From Anthropogastromicrobium sp052273485 (lineage in GTDB: Bacteria > Bacillota > Clostridia > Lachnospirales > Lachnospiraceae), in assembly GCA_052273485.1 (NCBI GenBank), contig DAVZID010000006.1:12243-76242 (forward strand): a stretch of DNA of 64,000 nt, in the 5' to 3' direction. Shown here in pieces: positions 9,301 to 17,631 of this stretch. The first letter of the stretch is position 1, and each line of letters opens with the position of its first letter. A program made the position numbers and the translations under genes. The notes beneath the pieces were generated by a model that was not told the origin of the DNA, searched no databases, and worked only from the letters and a program-made list of their open reading frames with translations.

Positions 9301-10669
9301 CTGGTGTTGTCGACTCTGGCGTGGTACTCTCCGGCTGTGCAGTCGTAGGCTCGGTCGATGGTTCTGGTGTCTCACTCTCGGATGGCTCGGTCGGTGTCTC
9401 TGTCTTCTCAATTAAGGTCACATCATTTTCAATCACCATGCCAGCGGTCACATCAGTAAGTGCGCCATCTCCTCCTACCATCTGCCACTGACGACCATCT
9501 GCGTAAAGGCTGTCCGGTACGGTACCATTTGTGTAAATGGCGCTATCCGCTGTCGCCTCATCGGCATAGTCAAGCGTCCACTTATAGATACGAGAGACAT
9601 TGGTATCGGCCTTTATTAACATCGGAACACGATCCGTTCCAATCAGCTGTGAAAATCTCGGATCAGTGAAATTGGAATTGAGTGCCCATGCGACCGTGCC
9701 ATCTGCAAACTGGGACGAATCAAGCATCGTCACACCTGCAGGTGCCTCTGCAACAAAAAGACTGCCATCAACAGTCTGCTTATTTTCTGTAAAGGCTGCA
9801 GACACGCTTCCATTTCCAGTTGTGGAAAAATAACCTGGTGCATAGTTTAAAAGAACCGGTGTTGTCTGATCCTCTGCGAACCAATTCGTAATGCTTAATC
9901 CAGTTGAATAAACCGATTCGATCACATTTTCATTGTCTGCTGCAAAGTCACTGACAACTGCTTTCTGCTTGGAAGAAGTAAGATTTGCTCCTTCTGTCAC
10001 GCATGCGCTAATCTTACCATCGTTTCGTCCGGCAAGAACAGCGACGTCATTATTTGATGTGATGGAGGTATTCTCCAATTTGAGTTCGGTCACATAACCA
10101 CTGTTTCCAATATACCCAAATACTGCTGCTAATGCATTCTGTGTCAAATTTTCAATAATCGGTGTCTGCAAAGTTTCCGACTGTGCAGTAGAGACGCTGC
10201 TAACCAGATCGTTTCCATTTATTTGGTTCATCGTAATGCCACTTATGCTGTAACCATTTCCATCAAATACACCGTCATAGCTTTTTCCTAACTGCGCGTT
10301 CGTATCAAAATATCCGATCGGTGTCCATGAATAGGCAGCTAGATCACTCATGTTAATGTTATCCGATAAGCTAACATTTTGTGTCTCCAAATCACCTGCG
10401 TAAAAATGCTGAACAAACCATGCCAGCTCTCCTGCATTTCCGATCTCATACGCGCGAATGTTCTCACTTGTGTAACCAAGCTGCAGCATATCCTGATTGT
10501 CAACTAACTGCGGCTGTTCAAACTCTGTATAGCCGTTTGCGGTGCTGATTCCGTTCGTGTACGAACTTGGCGCTGCCTCCTCTGCTGATACCGGAATATT
10601 TATCATAAGCATAGCTGCCGATGTCAGCACGGCGCTCCATTTTGCTTTTTGTCGTTTCAGTTTCATCAT
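6386..10669 (-). CDS. Large cell-surface protein with repeated Cys-pair Ig-like modules
   Basis: 1427 residues from the ATG at 10669, which follows GGAGGTCCGC. An N-terminal signal peptide (KWSAVLTSAAMLMINIPVSA) leads into a region with a GLUG-like motif (FDGNGYSISGI, about residue 140). A Pro/Thr/Glu linker follows, then several modules of roughly 110 residues. Each has an Ig-like part (TAPVISGVENGKTYC; VDAAGNEA) and a Cys block (GHTFDKGSCIYCG then DPDY). The last module ends in CTICGETK. A 90-residue Ser/Thr/Pro tail and a C-terminal membrane helix with AKRSKK close the protein. No LPXTG is present; the nearest string is LPMPT. It is probably membrane-anchored and wall-spanning. A role in adhesion or ligand binding is inferred only. 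Confidence 0.85.
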   Translation of the reverse strand: MMKLKRQKAKWSAVLTSAAMLMINIPVSAEEAAPSSYTNGISTANGYTEFEQPQLVDNQDMLQLGYTSENIRAYEIGNAGELAWFVQHFYAGDLETQNVSLSDNINMSDLAAYSWTPIGYFDTNAQLGKSYDGVFDGNGYSISGITMNQINGNDLVSSVSTAQSETLQTPIIENLTQNALAAVFGYIGNSGYVTELKLENTSITSNNDVAVLAGRNDGKISACVTEGANLTSSKQKAVVSDFAADNENVIESVYSTGLSITNWFAEDQTTPVLLNYAPGYFSTTGNGSVSAAFTENKQTVDGSLFVAEAPAGVTMLDSSQFADGTVAWALNSNFTDPRFSQLIGTDRVPMLIKADTNVSRIYKWTLDYADEATADSAIYTNGTVPDSLYADGRQWQMVGGDGALTDVTAGMVIENDVTLIEKTETPTEPSESETPEPSTEPTTAQPESTTPESTTPEPTTIQKVDPPYKVPQGLEGYVTKPLSDIALPSDDNGHFEWQTDPATTLPAQEEAPAEVRYVPNDTEKYNIVEKIVVTIKINKLDPTPQTQCPESVSLDEGQALSEATLPQGWSWLDERIIPENGVYTAVYTPDDTSIYNTVSQSVTVTVNPTKPADTTAPVITGIENGKTYCEAQTITVTDDSAFTVTVNGQPVTLDENGSFTLEPGENQLSVSAVDEAGNMTTVNVIVNNGHTFSEGKCVICGAEDPDYVPEPTEDTSISDATLDAKNEDGRAAQGQGTDGWYRTKYITLTAPEGYNIVDNLYARSRRMPTMEVELTEGENQISYYLIKEDNTTVSDQRTVKLYLDTTAPQENGIEEGKVYCGPVSFTIVEDNLNREACEFPASVTENGDGTFTANAAEGEQTIVLRDKAGNETTVHYTVNDGHTFDKGSCIYCGATDPDYKEPASESAEVSDAVATTPDADGNWYRTTNTITLTAPTGYYISQNGDEANFGTQDRLMVTLQEGENQISYYLLSTDGKVISTLKTFTAYFDQTAPVISGVENGKTYCDAPTLKISDANLAQVTVNGTPVSLTSEGTLTVAPATEAQTIKAVDAAGNEASITITVNNGHSYANGICTVCGQDDPNYTVNVDAQFLTQGMGSNGWYRANATLQAPDGFYISFTNDKANFGTNTSIVITEEGSYTMNYYLMNMSSKAVSQQKQISIKLDKTAPVISGAESDKTYCLDQKITLTVSDANLYSVKVNNQEIASANSLNGTDTFSYEITKAGAYVLTASDAAGNLASMRLTVNENHTWDNGVIQTEPTTTTTGTKLYTCTICGETKTEEIPMVTTEATTPEQTTPEPTTTTQEPTTQTPETTTTQEATTSTTAPSSSETQPSTSPSTAPSTAPSTAPSTSPSTSPSTAPSTTPSSSSANASSSTLPMPTTQSGQINQILGINDASSIIGIILVVIGIILAAAVIAMIILAKRSKK
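6545..6814 (-). repeat. Low-complexity Ser/Thr/Pro coding repeat
   Basis: About 90 codons of repeated TAPS, TSPS, TTPE and TTQE units encode the wall-spanning stalk of the surface protein. Long open frames on the opposite strand here are an artefact of this composition. Confidence 0.85.
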
Positions 10670-10808
10670 ATGCGGACCTCCTGTCCGGTCAGGGTTATAC
10701 CCCTTCACCTTTTTCTTTGATTTTAGTATAGCATCCTGCCCGCACAATGTCACCTTAATAAAACGCGTCAATTTTTACAAATTCCTTACGTTACTGTTCT
10801 TCATCGAA

Positions 10809-10877
10809 ATTCTATCAAATCTGGCAGAGTACCACATCCATAGGAGCCATGCACCGCATGAGCGTGGAGACTTCATT
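10809..10877 (+). repeat. Dispersed palindromic repeat A, copy 2
   Basis: It matches copies at 3982-4050 and 36021-36087: ATTCTATCAAAT, GGCAGAGTACCACATCCATAG, GCACCGCATG, GCGTGGAGACTTCATT. It lies between the 3' end of the small helical-protein gene and the promoter side of the surface-protein gene. Confidence 0.75.
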
Positions 10878-10928
10878 TATAGTAATTCTGCAATCCTCTT
10901 ACAAAAACTAGAAGATCGCTCTCATTTC

Positions 10929-11186
10929 TTAGTAGCGCTCCTTTAAAAATTCAGATACATTGGTATGACCGTAGTGCACGAGCTTGGCATCAAACTCGGA
11001 CATTCTCTTTTGAATCTGGTCAATATCCTTTTGCTTTAGCACACCGCTCTGCTTATGCTTTTCCACAACTTCCTTTGCTTCTTTATAGGACTGAAGCGTG
11101 AGATCCTTATAATTATTTTCCAAATACATCTGGACTGCATTTAATTTTTCTTCAATTTCCTTTACTGCTTTCTTTCGCTCAAACAT
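10929..11186 (-). CDS. Small helical protein of unknown function
   Basis: 85 residues from the ATG at 11186, chosen because AGAAGGAGAAACAACC precedes it. The sequence is highly charged, with heptad-like spacing (KKAVKEIEEKLNAVQ, DIDQIQKRMSEFDAKL), suggesting a short coiled coil. There is no signal peptide and no cysteine. I do not recognise a family. It is transcribed divergently from deoD. Repeat A lies just past its stop. Confidence 0.65.
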   Translation of the reverse strand: MFERKKAVKEIEEKLNAVQMYLENNYKDLTLQSYKEAKEVVEKHKQSGVLKQKDIDQIQKRMSEFDAKLVHYGHTNVSEFLKERY

Positions 11187-11228
11187 GGTTGTTTCTCCTT
11201 CTCTATTTTCTTTTTGCACAAGTTTTTG

Positions 11229-11257
11229 TTGGCATACTGCCTAATTTATGGTATACT
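11229..11257 (+). promoter_or_regulatory. SigA-type promoter of deoD
   Basis: TTGGCA (11229-11234) and TATACT (11252-11257) with a 17-nt spacer, ahead of CAGGAGG and the ATG at 11301. Confidence 0.75.
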
Positions 11258-11300
11258 TCATATAGTATAACACTTTTTTGAAGAGACAGGAGGTTTTTTT

Positions 11301-12017
11301 ATGCCAACACCACATAATAATGCACAAAAAGGTCAGATCGCAAAGACTGTTTTAATGCCGGGCGATCCGCTTCGCGCAAAGTTTATCGCTGAGACATTCC
11401 TTCAGGATGCTGTACTTGTAAATGAAGTACGCGGTATGCTCGCTTACACCGGAACCTACAATGGAAAACCAGTTACCGTCATGGGTAGCGGAATGGGTAT
11501 GCCAAGCATCGGTATCTACTCCTATGAGTTATTTAAAAAGTACGATGTAGATCGTATCATCCGTATCGGAAGTGCCGGAAGCTACAGCCCGGACGCAAAA
11601 ATTTACGACGTTGTTCTTGCAACTTCCGCAGTCAGCGAGTCCACCTATGCAAAAGTTCAGTCCGGTTATGATAAGGACGAGACCTATCCGTCCGAAGCAC
11701 TCAATGCTTCCATGCGCGCTACCGCAAAGCGTCTTGGCATCAAGATGATTGAAGGTGCCATTCATTCAAGTGATGTATTTTATCGTCAGCCATCCGATGC
11801 AAAGCCAACCTACTGGGAGAAGCTTCGCGATGAGCGCGGTTGTCTGGCTGTTGAGATGGAAAGCTTTGCACTGTTTGCAAATGCTGCCGTACTTGGCAAA
11901 GAGGCTGCCTGCCTGCTTACCATCTCTGACAGTTTTGTAAGCCCGGAGATTACCACCGCTGAGGAGCGTCAGACTTGCTTCACCAATATGATGAAGATTG
12001 CACTGGAAAATCTGTAA
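11301..12017 (+). CDS. deoD: Purine-nucleoside phosphorylase, DeoD type
   Basis: 238 residues, the usual length for hexameric bacterial PNP. Family motifs are intact: MPGDPLRAKFIAETF (phosphate site), MGSGMGMPSIGIYSYEL, RIGSAGSY, the purine/ribose site AVEMESFALF, and LTISDS with the catalytic Asp. It splits purine (deoxy)nucleosides with phosphate into base and (deoxy)ribose-1-phosphate in the cytoplasm for salvage. It has its own promoter and a CAGGAGG site, and converges with spmB across a 29-bp gap with no obvious terminator. Confidence 0.96.
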   Translation: MPTPHNNAQKGQIAKTVLMPGDPLRAKFIAETFLQDAVLVNEVRGMLAYTGTYNGKPVTVMGSGMGMPSIGIYSYELFKKYDVDRIIRIGSAGSYSPDAKIYDVVLATSAVSESTYAKVQSGYDKDETYPSEALNASMRATAKRLGIKMIEGAIHSSDVFYRQPSDAKPTYWEKLRDERGCLAVEMESFALFANAAVLGKEAACLLTISDSFVSPEITTAEERQTCFTNMMKIALENL

Positions 12018-12046
12018 TTTCGAATTTGTAATTTATTTTAAAAAAT

Positions 12047-12577
12047 TTATCTACACATCCAACTGGCCAGAAACACACTTGCCACGATTCCTACTGTTGT
12101 TGACAGCAGGGCTCCGGCGAGTGTCCATCTGGTCTTTGTTATTTTCACGGACAAAAAATAGACAGACATTGTGTAAAAGCACGTCTCTGTACAACTCATC
12201 AAAATGGAAGACAACAGTCCGATATAGGAATCCGTCCCGTATTGCTCAAACAATTCAAGTACAAGTCCCGTCGCTGCTGATGCTGAAAAAAGGCGCACAA
12301 ATATGATCGGCACAACTGGAGCTGGAATGCCAATCACTGCCATTGGACGCGAAAGAATCATCGCAAGCATATCCAAAAATCCACTCGCGCGAAGCACACG
12401 CACACCAATCATCAAGCCAACAAGTGTCGGTGTGATCTGTAAGGCTGTCTTTAATCCATCCTTTGCGCCTTCTGTAAACGCATCATACACCGGTACCTTT
12501 CGATAAAGCCCAATAACAATTACAAAAAGAAACAATATCGGTATACTAAGCTGCGAAAATGATGCCGCAATCGCCAT
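12047..12577 (-). CDS. spmB: Spore maturation protein B (nucleoside-recognition/Gate domain)
   Basis: About 176 residues from the ATG at 12577, preceded by GAGGTGCCT. This start gives a protein that begins like known SpmB (FSQLSIPILFLF) and has its usual length. An ATG at 12616 has no clear ribosome site. Several hydrophobic helices carry the Gate-domain pattern (KVPVYDAFTEGAKDGL, PTLVGLMIGVRVLR, PVVPIIFVRLFSASAA). In Bacillus, SpmA and SpmB affect spore core dehydration. No spmA is adjacent; the gene instead follows a DUF5052-like lipoprotein gene 28-68 bp away, so the two may be co-transcribed. Its presence suggests a spore-forming lineage. Confidence 0.88.
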   Translation of the reverse strand: MAIAASFSQLSIPILFLFVIVIGLYRKVPVYDAFTEGAKDGLKTALQITPTLVGLMIGVRVLRASGFLDMLAMILSRPMAVIGIPAPVVPIIFVRLFSASAATGLVLELFEQYGTDSYIGLLSSILMSCTETCFYTMSVYFLSVKITKTRWTLAGALLSTTVGIVASVFLASWMCR

Positions 12578-12644
12578 AGGCACCTCGTATCTGTCTGTTA
12601 CCGATATTGTATTCATATACTATATTCTTATACTATATTTCTTG

Positions 12645-13292
12645 TTACTGGAGTAACTCCTTATCAATGATCTGGAAATTCGCTCTGTGAATATAAAGCG
12701 CTTTTCCATCAATCATAAGCTTTGTCATCTTCGGCAAATCCTCTGGAATCTCCCAGTAGACACTATCGCCTGAAAATGCCATAATCGGATTTCCCAGCTG
12801 CGACTTGATGACAACGACACGCGCTTTTCCAAATCGATTCTTGTACTGATTCAGCTTTGCAGACAGCGACGTGATATCAAAAATCGTGCTTGAACCCGTC
12901 TGAATGGTTTGGGTCATAAAATCAACATCTGGTGTCAATCCCTTTTGTACAAAGATACAAGTATCGCCGCAGGACTCGATCTCATTTCCATCAATCGTAA
13001 TCGTGATAACAGAGGACAACTCGTATCCGGTAATGACTTTTCCATTCTCATCGTAGCTTGTCGTCTTGACTGGATTTCCGGCGATATCAATCTTCTTTCC
13101 GCTTGTCTCTAACACAAGGTTTCCGAAGTTATCATACGTGTAGATCGTATACTGGTTTCCGATCAGACTGCCCTTGATATCGTTAATCGCGGATGCAAGC
13201 TTTGCGCATCCGCTAAAAACGAAAAGTGACAATGCTGCAACGGCTGCCAATACCGTCAGAAGCCATACCCTTTTCTTTTGTCTTTTGTTCAT
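12645..13292 (-). CDS. Lipoprotein, DUF5052-like
   Basis: 215 residues from the ATG at 13292, preceded by GAGAGGACAT. The N-terminus is a lipoprotein signal (WLLTVLAAVAALSLFVFSGC, lipobox LFVFSGC). Directly after the cysteine comes AKLASAINDIKGSLIGN, which I associate with the DUF5052 family of Firmicutes lipoproteins. The remainder is predicted beta-rich with no catalytic motif. Function unknown. It lies upstream of spmB on the same strand. Confidence 0.75.
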   Translation of the reverse strand: MNKRQKKRVWLLTVLAAVAALSLFVFSGCAKLASAINDIKGSLIGNQYTIYTYDNFGNLVLETSGKKIDIAGNPVKTTSYDENGKVITGYELSSVITITIDGNEIESCGDTCIFVQKGLTPDVDFMTQTIQTGSSTIFDITSLSAKLNQYKNRFGKARVVVIKSQLGNPIMAFSGDSVYWEIPEDLPKMTKLMIDGKALYIHRANFQIIDKELLQ

Positions 13293-13382
13293 ATGTCCTC
13301 TCACTTTCTTTGCAGTGTAAACACGTAGCTATAAATACACAACTATGCAAATCAAATTTCTTATTCCAACCTTTTCTTCCGA

Positions 13383-14954
13383 TTATTCCGATTTCTTTTC
13401 TGGCTTTGCCGCCTCTGGTGCAGGTGCCTTTGCATCGCGCTCCTCCAAAAACTCAAGCATCTGCTTGTACTCACTCTGCGTTGCAGATGGGAACGGTGCA
13501 TTTTTCTTATTCATCGCAACATTTGCCGCAGACTTCTTGATCGGCTGAATCGTTCCGGCACCGCCTACGCAGCCTCCCGGACACGCCATACCCTCGAGCA
13601 GATAACCGTTGTATTTTCCAGCCTTTGCCATCTGCATCATCTTACGACACTCATCAAGTCCTTGTGCGCAAACTACGTTGACTTCGCGGTCTGGATCAAT
13701 CTGGTGAATTGCATTGACAACGGCATTCGCAACACCGCCCGCAACGGCAAAGTTTCTTCCGTCGCCGCTGGCATGATGGAGAGAATCACCCGGCTGAATA
13801 TCATCAAAGGACACACCCTTTGCCTCGAACATACCCATGACTTCCTCAAAGGTGAGGACAAAATCGACATCACTTCGCACGCTTCTTCGGCTTGCCTCAA
13901 GCTTCTTTGCTGCACACGGTCCAATGAAGGCCACCTTGCAGCCCGGATCTGCCTTCTTGATCATACGTCCGGTAAATACCATCGGTGTCAGCGCCATGGA
14001 AATGCAATTTGCATACTTTGGAAACTCCGTCTTTGCCATAACAGACCAGGATGGACAGCAGGAAGTTCCCATAAATGGAATCTTATCTGGCACTTCATCA
14101 AGGAAATCCTTTGCCTCCTGAATCGTACAAAGATCGGCTCCAGCCGCAACCTCTACGACATCAGCAAAGCCAAGCTCCTTCATGGCAGCACGGAAACGCT
14201 CTGGTGTCAGCTTCGGTCCAAACTGTCCGATAAACGCCGGCGCTACGGCCGCATATACTCTCGTACCAGCCTTCATTGCAAGGATGGTCTGGAAAATCTG
14301 TCCCTTATCGGCAATCGCGCCAAATGGGCAGTTTACAAGACACATACCGCAGGATACGCACTTGTCGTAATTGATATCGGCTCTGCCATACTCATCACTG
14401 TGAATCGCATGCATACCGCAGGCCTTTGCACACGGACGCTCCATTTTCACAATTGCGCCATATGGACAGGCATCGCGGCAGCGTCCACAATTAATACACT
14501 TCTCTGGATCAATCTTTGACTTTCCACCCTGCTTGACAACAACGGCTCCCTTCGGGCAAACCTCCTCACACGGATGCGCGGTACAGCCCTGACACATATT
14601 AGTAACAACAGTCTGATTATCCAGACACTTATGGCAGGCAAACTTGATAATGTTAATCAGCGGCGGCTCATAGTAGCGCTCTGTGATCGCACTGTCATTT
14701 ACACCATCTGCTACCGGCGCATGCTCGGCAAGTGTACGGTTTGGAAGACCAATCGCAAGTCTTAAACGCTCACCAACGATGGCGCGCTCCGTAAATACGC
14801 TCTCGCGAAAGCTTGCCAGCTCTCCCGGTACAATCTTATATGGAAGTTCTTCCAGACGAGAATAATCGCCGCCCTCGTAAGCGAGTCTTGCTACTTCGGT
14901 GAATATTTTTTCACGCATATCTGTTACATCGGTGTGAATTCCTCTGACGCTCAT
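13383..14954 (-). CDS. [FeFe] hydrogenase, monomeric, group B-like
   Basis: 523 residues. The N-terminal half carries ferredoxin-type cysteine clusters (CHKCLDNQ, CINCGRCRDACP, CVSCGMCLVNCP) and an unusual CAKACGMHAIH block. The catalytic H-cluster motifs are all present: TSCCPSW (L1), GPCAAKKLEA (L2) and EGMACPGGCVGGAG (L3). The GPCAAKK and GMACPGGC forms fit the group B enzymes common in gut Clostridia, which interconvert protons, reduced ferredoxin and H2. The C-terminus ends in an Ala/Pro/Lys-rich tail. Maturases HydE, HydF and HydG are not in the window. The promoter is at 15010-15038 and AGGAGG precedes the start. The gene is divergent from malQ. Confidence 0.93.
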   Translation of the reverse strand: MSVRGIHTDVTDMREKIFTEVARLAYEGGDYSRLEELPYKIVPGELASFRESVFTERAIVGERLRLAIGLPNRTLAEHAPVADGVNDSAITERYYEPPLINIIKFACHKCLDNQTVVTNMCQGCTAHPCEEVCPKGAVVVKQGGKSKIDPEKCINCGRCRDACPYGAIVKMERPCAKACGMHAIHSDEYGRADINYDKCVSCGMCLVNCPFGAIADKGQIFQTILAMKAGTRVYAAVAPAFIGQFGPKLTPERFRAAMKELGFADVVEVAAGADLCTIQEAKDFLDEVPDKIPFMGTSCCPSWSVMAKTEFPKYANCISMALTPMVFTGRMIKKADPGCKVAFIGPCAAKKLEASRRSVRSDVDFVLTFEEVMGMFEAKGVSFDDIQPGDSLHHASGDGRNFAVAGGVANAVVNAIHQIDPDREVNVVCAQGLDECRKMMQMAKAGKYNGYLLEGMACPGGCVGGAGTIQPIKKSAANVAMNKKNAPFPSATQSEYKQMLEFLEERDAKAPAPEAAKPEKKSE

Positions 14955-15009
14955 TGCATCCTCCTTCTTCTTTACCTTTTCTATTTTTTCTTAGCTTGTT
15001 TACGTTTTC

Positions 15010-15038
15010 AGTATACCCGATCAATCCATTAAATTCAA
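15010..15038 (-). promoter_or_regulatory. SigA-type promoter of the hydrogenase gene
   Basis: Read on the minus strand: TTGAAT, 17 nt, TATACT. Confidence 0.7.
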
Positions 15039-15055
15039 GAAAAAATCGAGTGTAC

Positions 15056-15084
15056 TTGTAAATACAGTCATTTGGTGCTATACT
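15056..15084 (+). promoter_or_regulatory. SigA-type promoter of malQ
   Basis: TTGTAA (15056-15061), 17 nt, TATACT (15079-15084). It is divergent from the hydrogenase promoter 18 bp away. Confidence 0.7.
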
Positions 15085-15167
15085 TATCTTATATAAACGC
15101 AGCACTTGAAACCTGTCAATTCAAATTGCTGCTAAATACATTCTAAGAGAAAGGTTTGGGTATCTTT

Positions 15168-16757
15168 ATGGCAAAAACATTATCCAGGCGTTATTCTGGT
15201 GTGCTTGCACACCCGACAAGCTTCCCGTCCCCATACGGAATCGGTGATTTCGGAAAGGGCGCTTACGATTTCATTAATTTTCTGACGGGAGCCGGTCAGA
15301 GCCTTTGGCAGATTCTGCCGCTCGGCCACACAGGATACGGCGATTCCCCGTATCAGGCATTCTCTGCATTTGCAGGACAGCCACTTTTAATCAGCCCGGA
15401 TGAGCTGATCAAGGACGGTCTTCTCTACGGCGAAGATTTAAACGGTTATCCGCATTTCAATCCAGATCACATCTACTATGGCGATGTCATTCCGGCAAAG
15501 CTGCGCGTTCTGCATCGTTCCTATGAGATCTTCAAGGAGTCCGCAGATCTTTGTATGCTTAAAGAATTTGATGTGTTCTGTGAGCAGGAAAAGGATTGGT
15601 TGGACGATTATGCACTGTTCATGGCAGGCAAAGACGCACACGGCGGTGCATGCTGGCTAGAGTGGGAAGACGATCTGCGTGACCCGGATGAGAACATCAA
15701 AGCTGCATGGCGCGAGCGTCTGTCTGATTCCATCGGCTACTATAAGTACATCCAGTTTATCTTCTTCCGTCAGTGGAACGCTCTTCGTGATTATGCACAT
15801 GTAAACGGCATCAAGATCGTCGGCGATATCCCGATCTTTGTTGCGCTTGACAGTGCCGATGTATGGGCAAACCGTGAGCTGTTCCAGCTCGAAAAAGATG
15901 GCTACCCAACCGTAGTTGCTGGAGTTCCGCCGGATTATTTCTCTGCTACCGGACAGCTGTGGGGCAATCCGCTGTATGACTGGGATTACCACAAGAAGAC
16001 ACACTATGACTGGTGGATGCGCCGTATCAAGGGCCAGTTAAACATGGTTGACTACATCCGTATCGATCACTTCCGTGGCTTTGAGCAGTATTACGCAATC
16101 CCATACGGTGAGGAAACTGCAATGCATGGAAAGTGGAAGAAGGGACCAAACGAAGACCTGTTTTGCCGCATGCAGGAGGTATTTGGCAAAGATCTTCCGA
16201 TCTGGGCTGAGGACCTTGGCATCATCACTCCTCGCGTTGAGAAGCTGCGTGATGACTTTAACCTGCCAGGCATGAAGGTATTACAGTTTGCATTTGGCGA
16301 TCCGAAGGACAATGACATCCTTCCGCACCGCTTTACCACAGAAAACTGCATCTGCTATACTGGAACTCACGACAATGACACGACTATGGGCTGGTATCAG
16401 TCTCTGAAGCCGTCTTTACAGGATCGTGTACGCCGCTATTTAAACACCGACGGAAATATCATTCACTACGATATGATCCGTGCAGCAATGGGCTCTATCG
16501 CACGCTATGCCATTTATCCGGTTCAGGATCTTCTTGGATTTGGAAGTGACTGTCGTATGAATACGCCATCCGTTGCAAGCGGCAACTGGGCATTCCGTTT
16601 CCGCAAGGATCATTTAACTCCTGAGTTATCAGCAAACCTTCGCAAGATGACTGAGCTGTTTGGCAGATGCGAGCCGCTTGAGCCAATCGAGGAAGAAGGA
16701 CCAGAAGGCTCCATCCAGCCAGGTGAGACTGCACCTGGTCTTGCTCCTGAAGAGTAA
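15168..16757 (+). CDS. malQ: 4-alpha-glucanotransferase (amylomaltase)
   Basis: 529 residues, a single GH77 domain. Clear family segments are SGVLAHPTSFPSPYGIGDFG, GQSLWQILPLGHTGYGDSPY, VGDIPIFVALDSADVW, YIRIDHFRGFEQYYAIP (nucleophile Asp region), IWAEDLGIITPRVEKLRDD (acid/base Glu) and YTGTHDNDT. The enzyme disproportionates maltodextrins in the cytoplasm during glycogen or starch use. The ATG at 15168 lies 13 nt after AGAAAGG; a TTG at 15156 is too close to that site. The C-terminal tail (EEEGPEGSIQPGETAPG) is acidic and low in complexity. No other maltodextrin gene is adjacent. The gene ends at a repeat-B hairpin that acts as a terminator. Confidence 0.96.
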   Translation: MAKTLSRRYSGVLAHPTSFPSPYGIGDFGKGAYDFINFLTGAGQSLWQILPLGHTGYGDSPYQAFSAFAGQPLLISPDELIKDGLLYGEDLNGYPHFNPDHIYYGDVIPAKLRVLHRSYEIFKESADLCMLKEFDVFCEQEKDWLDDYALFMAGKDAHGGACWLEWEDDLRDPDENIKAAWRERLSDSIGYYKYIQFIFFRQWNALRDYAHVNGIKIVGDIPIFVALDSADVWANRELFQLEKDGYPTVVAGVPPDYFSATGQLWGNPLYDWDYHKKTHYDWWMRRIKGQLNMVDYIRIDHFRGFEQYYAIPYGEETAMHGKWKKGPNEDLFCRMQEVFGKDLPIWAEDLGIITPRVEKLRDDFNLPGMKVLQFAFGDPKDNDILPHRFTTENCICYTGTHDNDTTMGWYQSLKPSLQDRVRRYLNTDGNIIHYDMIRAAMGSIARYAIYPVQDLLGFGSDCRMNTPSVASGNWAFRFRKDHLTPELSANLRKMTELFGRCEPLEPIEEEGPEGSIQPGETAPGLAPEE

Positions 16758-16793
16758 ATTGTAATTACAGTTCACGCTTCATGATTTGAATAA

Positions 16794-16841
16794 GGCCCCG
16801 AGGCGAGTGGACTTAAAAAGCCATCGCCGAGTGGGCTTTTT
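16794..16841 (+). repeat. Repeat B copy acting as terminator
   Basis: GGCCCCGAGGCGA at the left and TCGCCGAGTGGGC at the right form a hairpin followed by TTTTT. This is a compact member of the repeat-B family (other members at 22013, 25626, 28035, 30402, 35271 and 51728) and doubles as the malQ terminator. Confidence 0.7.
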
Positions 16842-16893
16842 CATTCCTGTAGAAAGCGTAAGCTGTGCCATAGAAATTGAAATCGAGGTTTTC

Positions 16894-17631
16894 ATGATAA
16901 GACTTATACTCGTTTTACTTGTTGCCGTCCTCTACCTGGTGATCGGATGCATCCCGGCATTTGTCCTGTGGTTGATTGGCAAAAAAAATCCCGATCTGAA
17001 AGACCGGGTATCCATGCGCATGATTCAGTGGATTTTTGGTGTGTTGCTTTGCATAAGCGGAACAAAAGTAAAGGCCGAAGGTCTTGAAAACATCCCGAAG
17101 GATCGCGCTGTACTCTACGTAGGCAATCACAGAAGCTACTTTGATATCATCGCCTCCTATCGCCTGCTTCCGGGCATCACCGGATATGTTGCAAAAAAGG
17201 AGATGGAAAAGGTTCCGCTTCTTCGCCTGTGGATGCGCTATATCCACTGTCTGTTCTTAGACAGAAGTAACGTAAAGGAAGGCTTAAAGACCATCCTTGC
17301 CGGTGCTGAGGAGATCAAAAATGGTCATTCTATGTGGATCTTCCCGGAGGGAACAAGAAACCGCGGTGTGGAAGGCACACTGCTTGACTTTAAGGAGGGC
17401 AGCTTAAAAATGGCCGATAAAGCCGGATGCCCGGTGATTCCAGTTGCGATCGCACACTCTGCCGATGTTTTGGAAAGTCATTTCCCATTCATTCACGCAG
17501 CGACTATCACGATTCGCTTTGGAGAGCCGATCGACTTAAAGAGCCTTCCGCGCGAACAGAAAAAACTCGCTGGTGCTTACACCCGCACTCAGATTCAGGG
17601 GATGCTCGATGATATCCTGAAGAATGGATGA
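16894..17631 (+). CDS. plsC: 1-acyl-sn-glycerol-3-phosphate acyltransferase
   Basis: 245 residues from the ATG at 16894, preceded by GAGGTTTTC. The N-terminal hydrophobic segment (ILVLLVAVLYLVIGCIPAFV) is a membrane anchor. The acyltransferase motifs are present: NHRSYFD (the H-x4-D catalytic motif), FLDRSN, FPEGTRNRG and PVIPVAI. It adds the second acyl chain to lysophosphatidate in phospholipid synthesis at the membrane. Its last 96 bp overlap, on opposite strands, the end of the acetyltransferase gene. Confidence 0.93.
   Translation: MIRLILVLLVAVLYLVIGCIPAFVLWLIGKKNPDLKDRVSMRMIQWIFGVLLCISGTKVKAEGLENIPKDRAVLYVGNHRSYFDIIASYRLLPGITGYVAKKEMEKVPLLRLWMRYIHCLFLDRSNVKEGLKTILAGAEEIKNGHSMWIFPEGTRNRGVEGTLLDFKEGSLKMADKAGCPVIPVAIAHSADVLESHFPFIHAATITIRFGEPIDLKSLPREQKKLAGAYTRTQIQGMLDDILKNG

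Noticed and set aside
13662..14519. 285-codon plus-strand frame inside the hydrogenase gene
   Set aside because: Long only because of the codon bias of the opposite strand; cysteine- and histidine-rich nonsense with no start signal.
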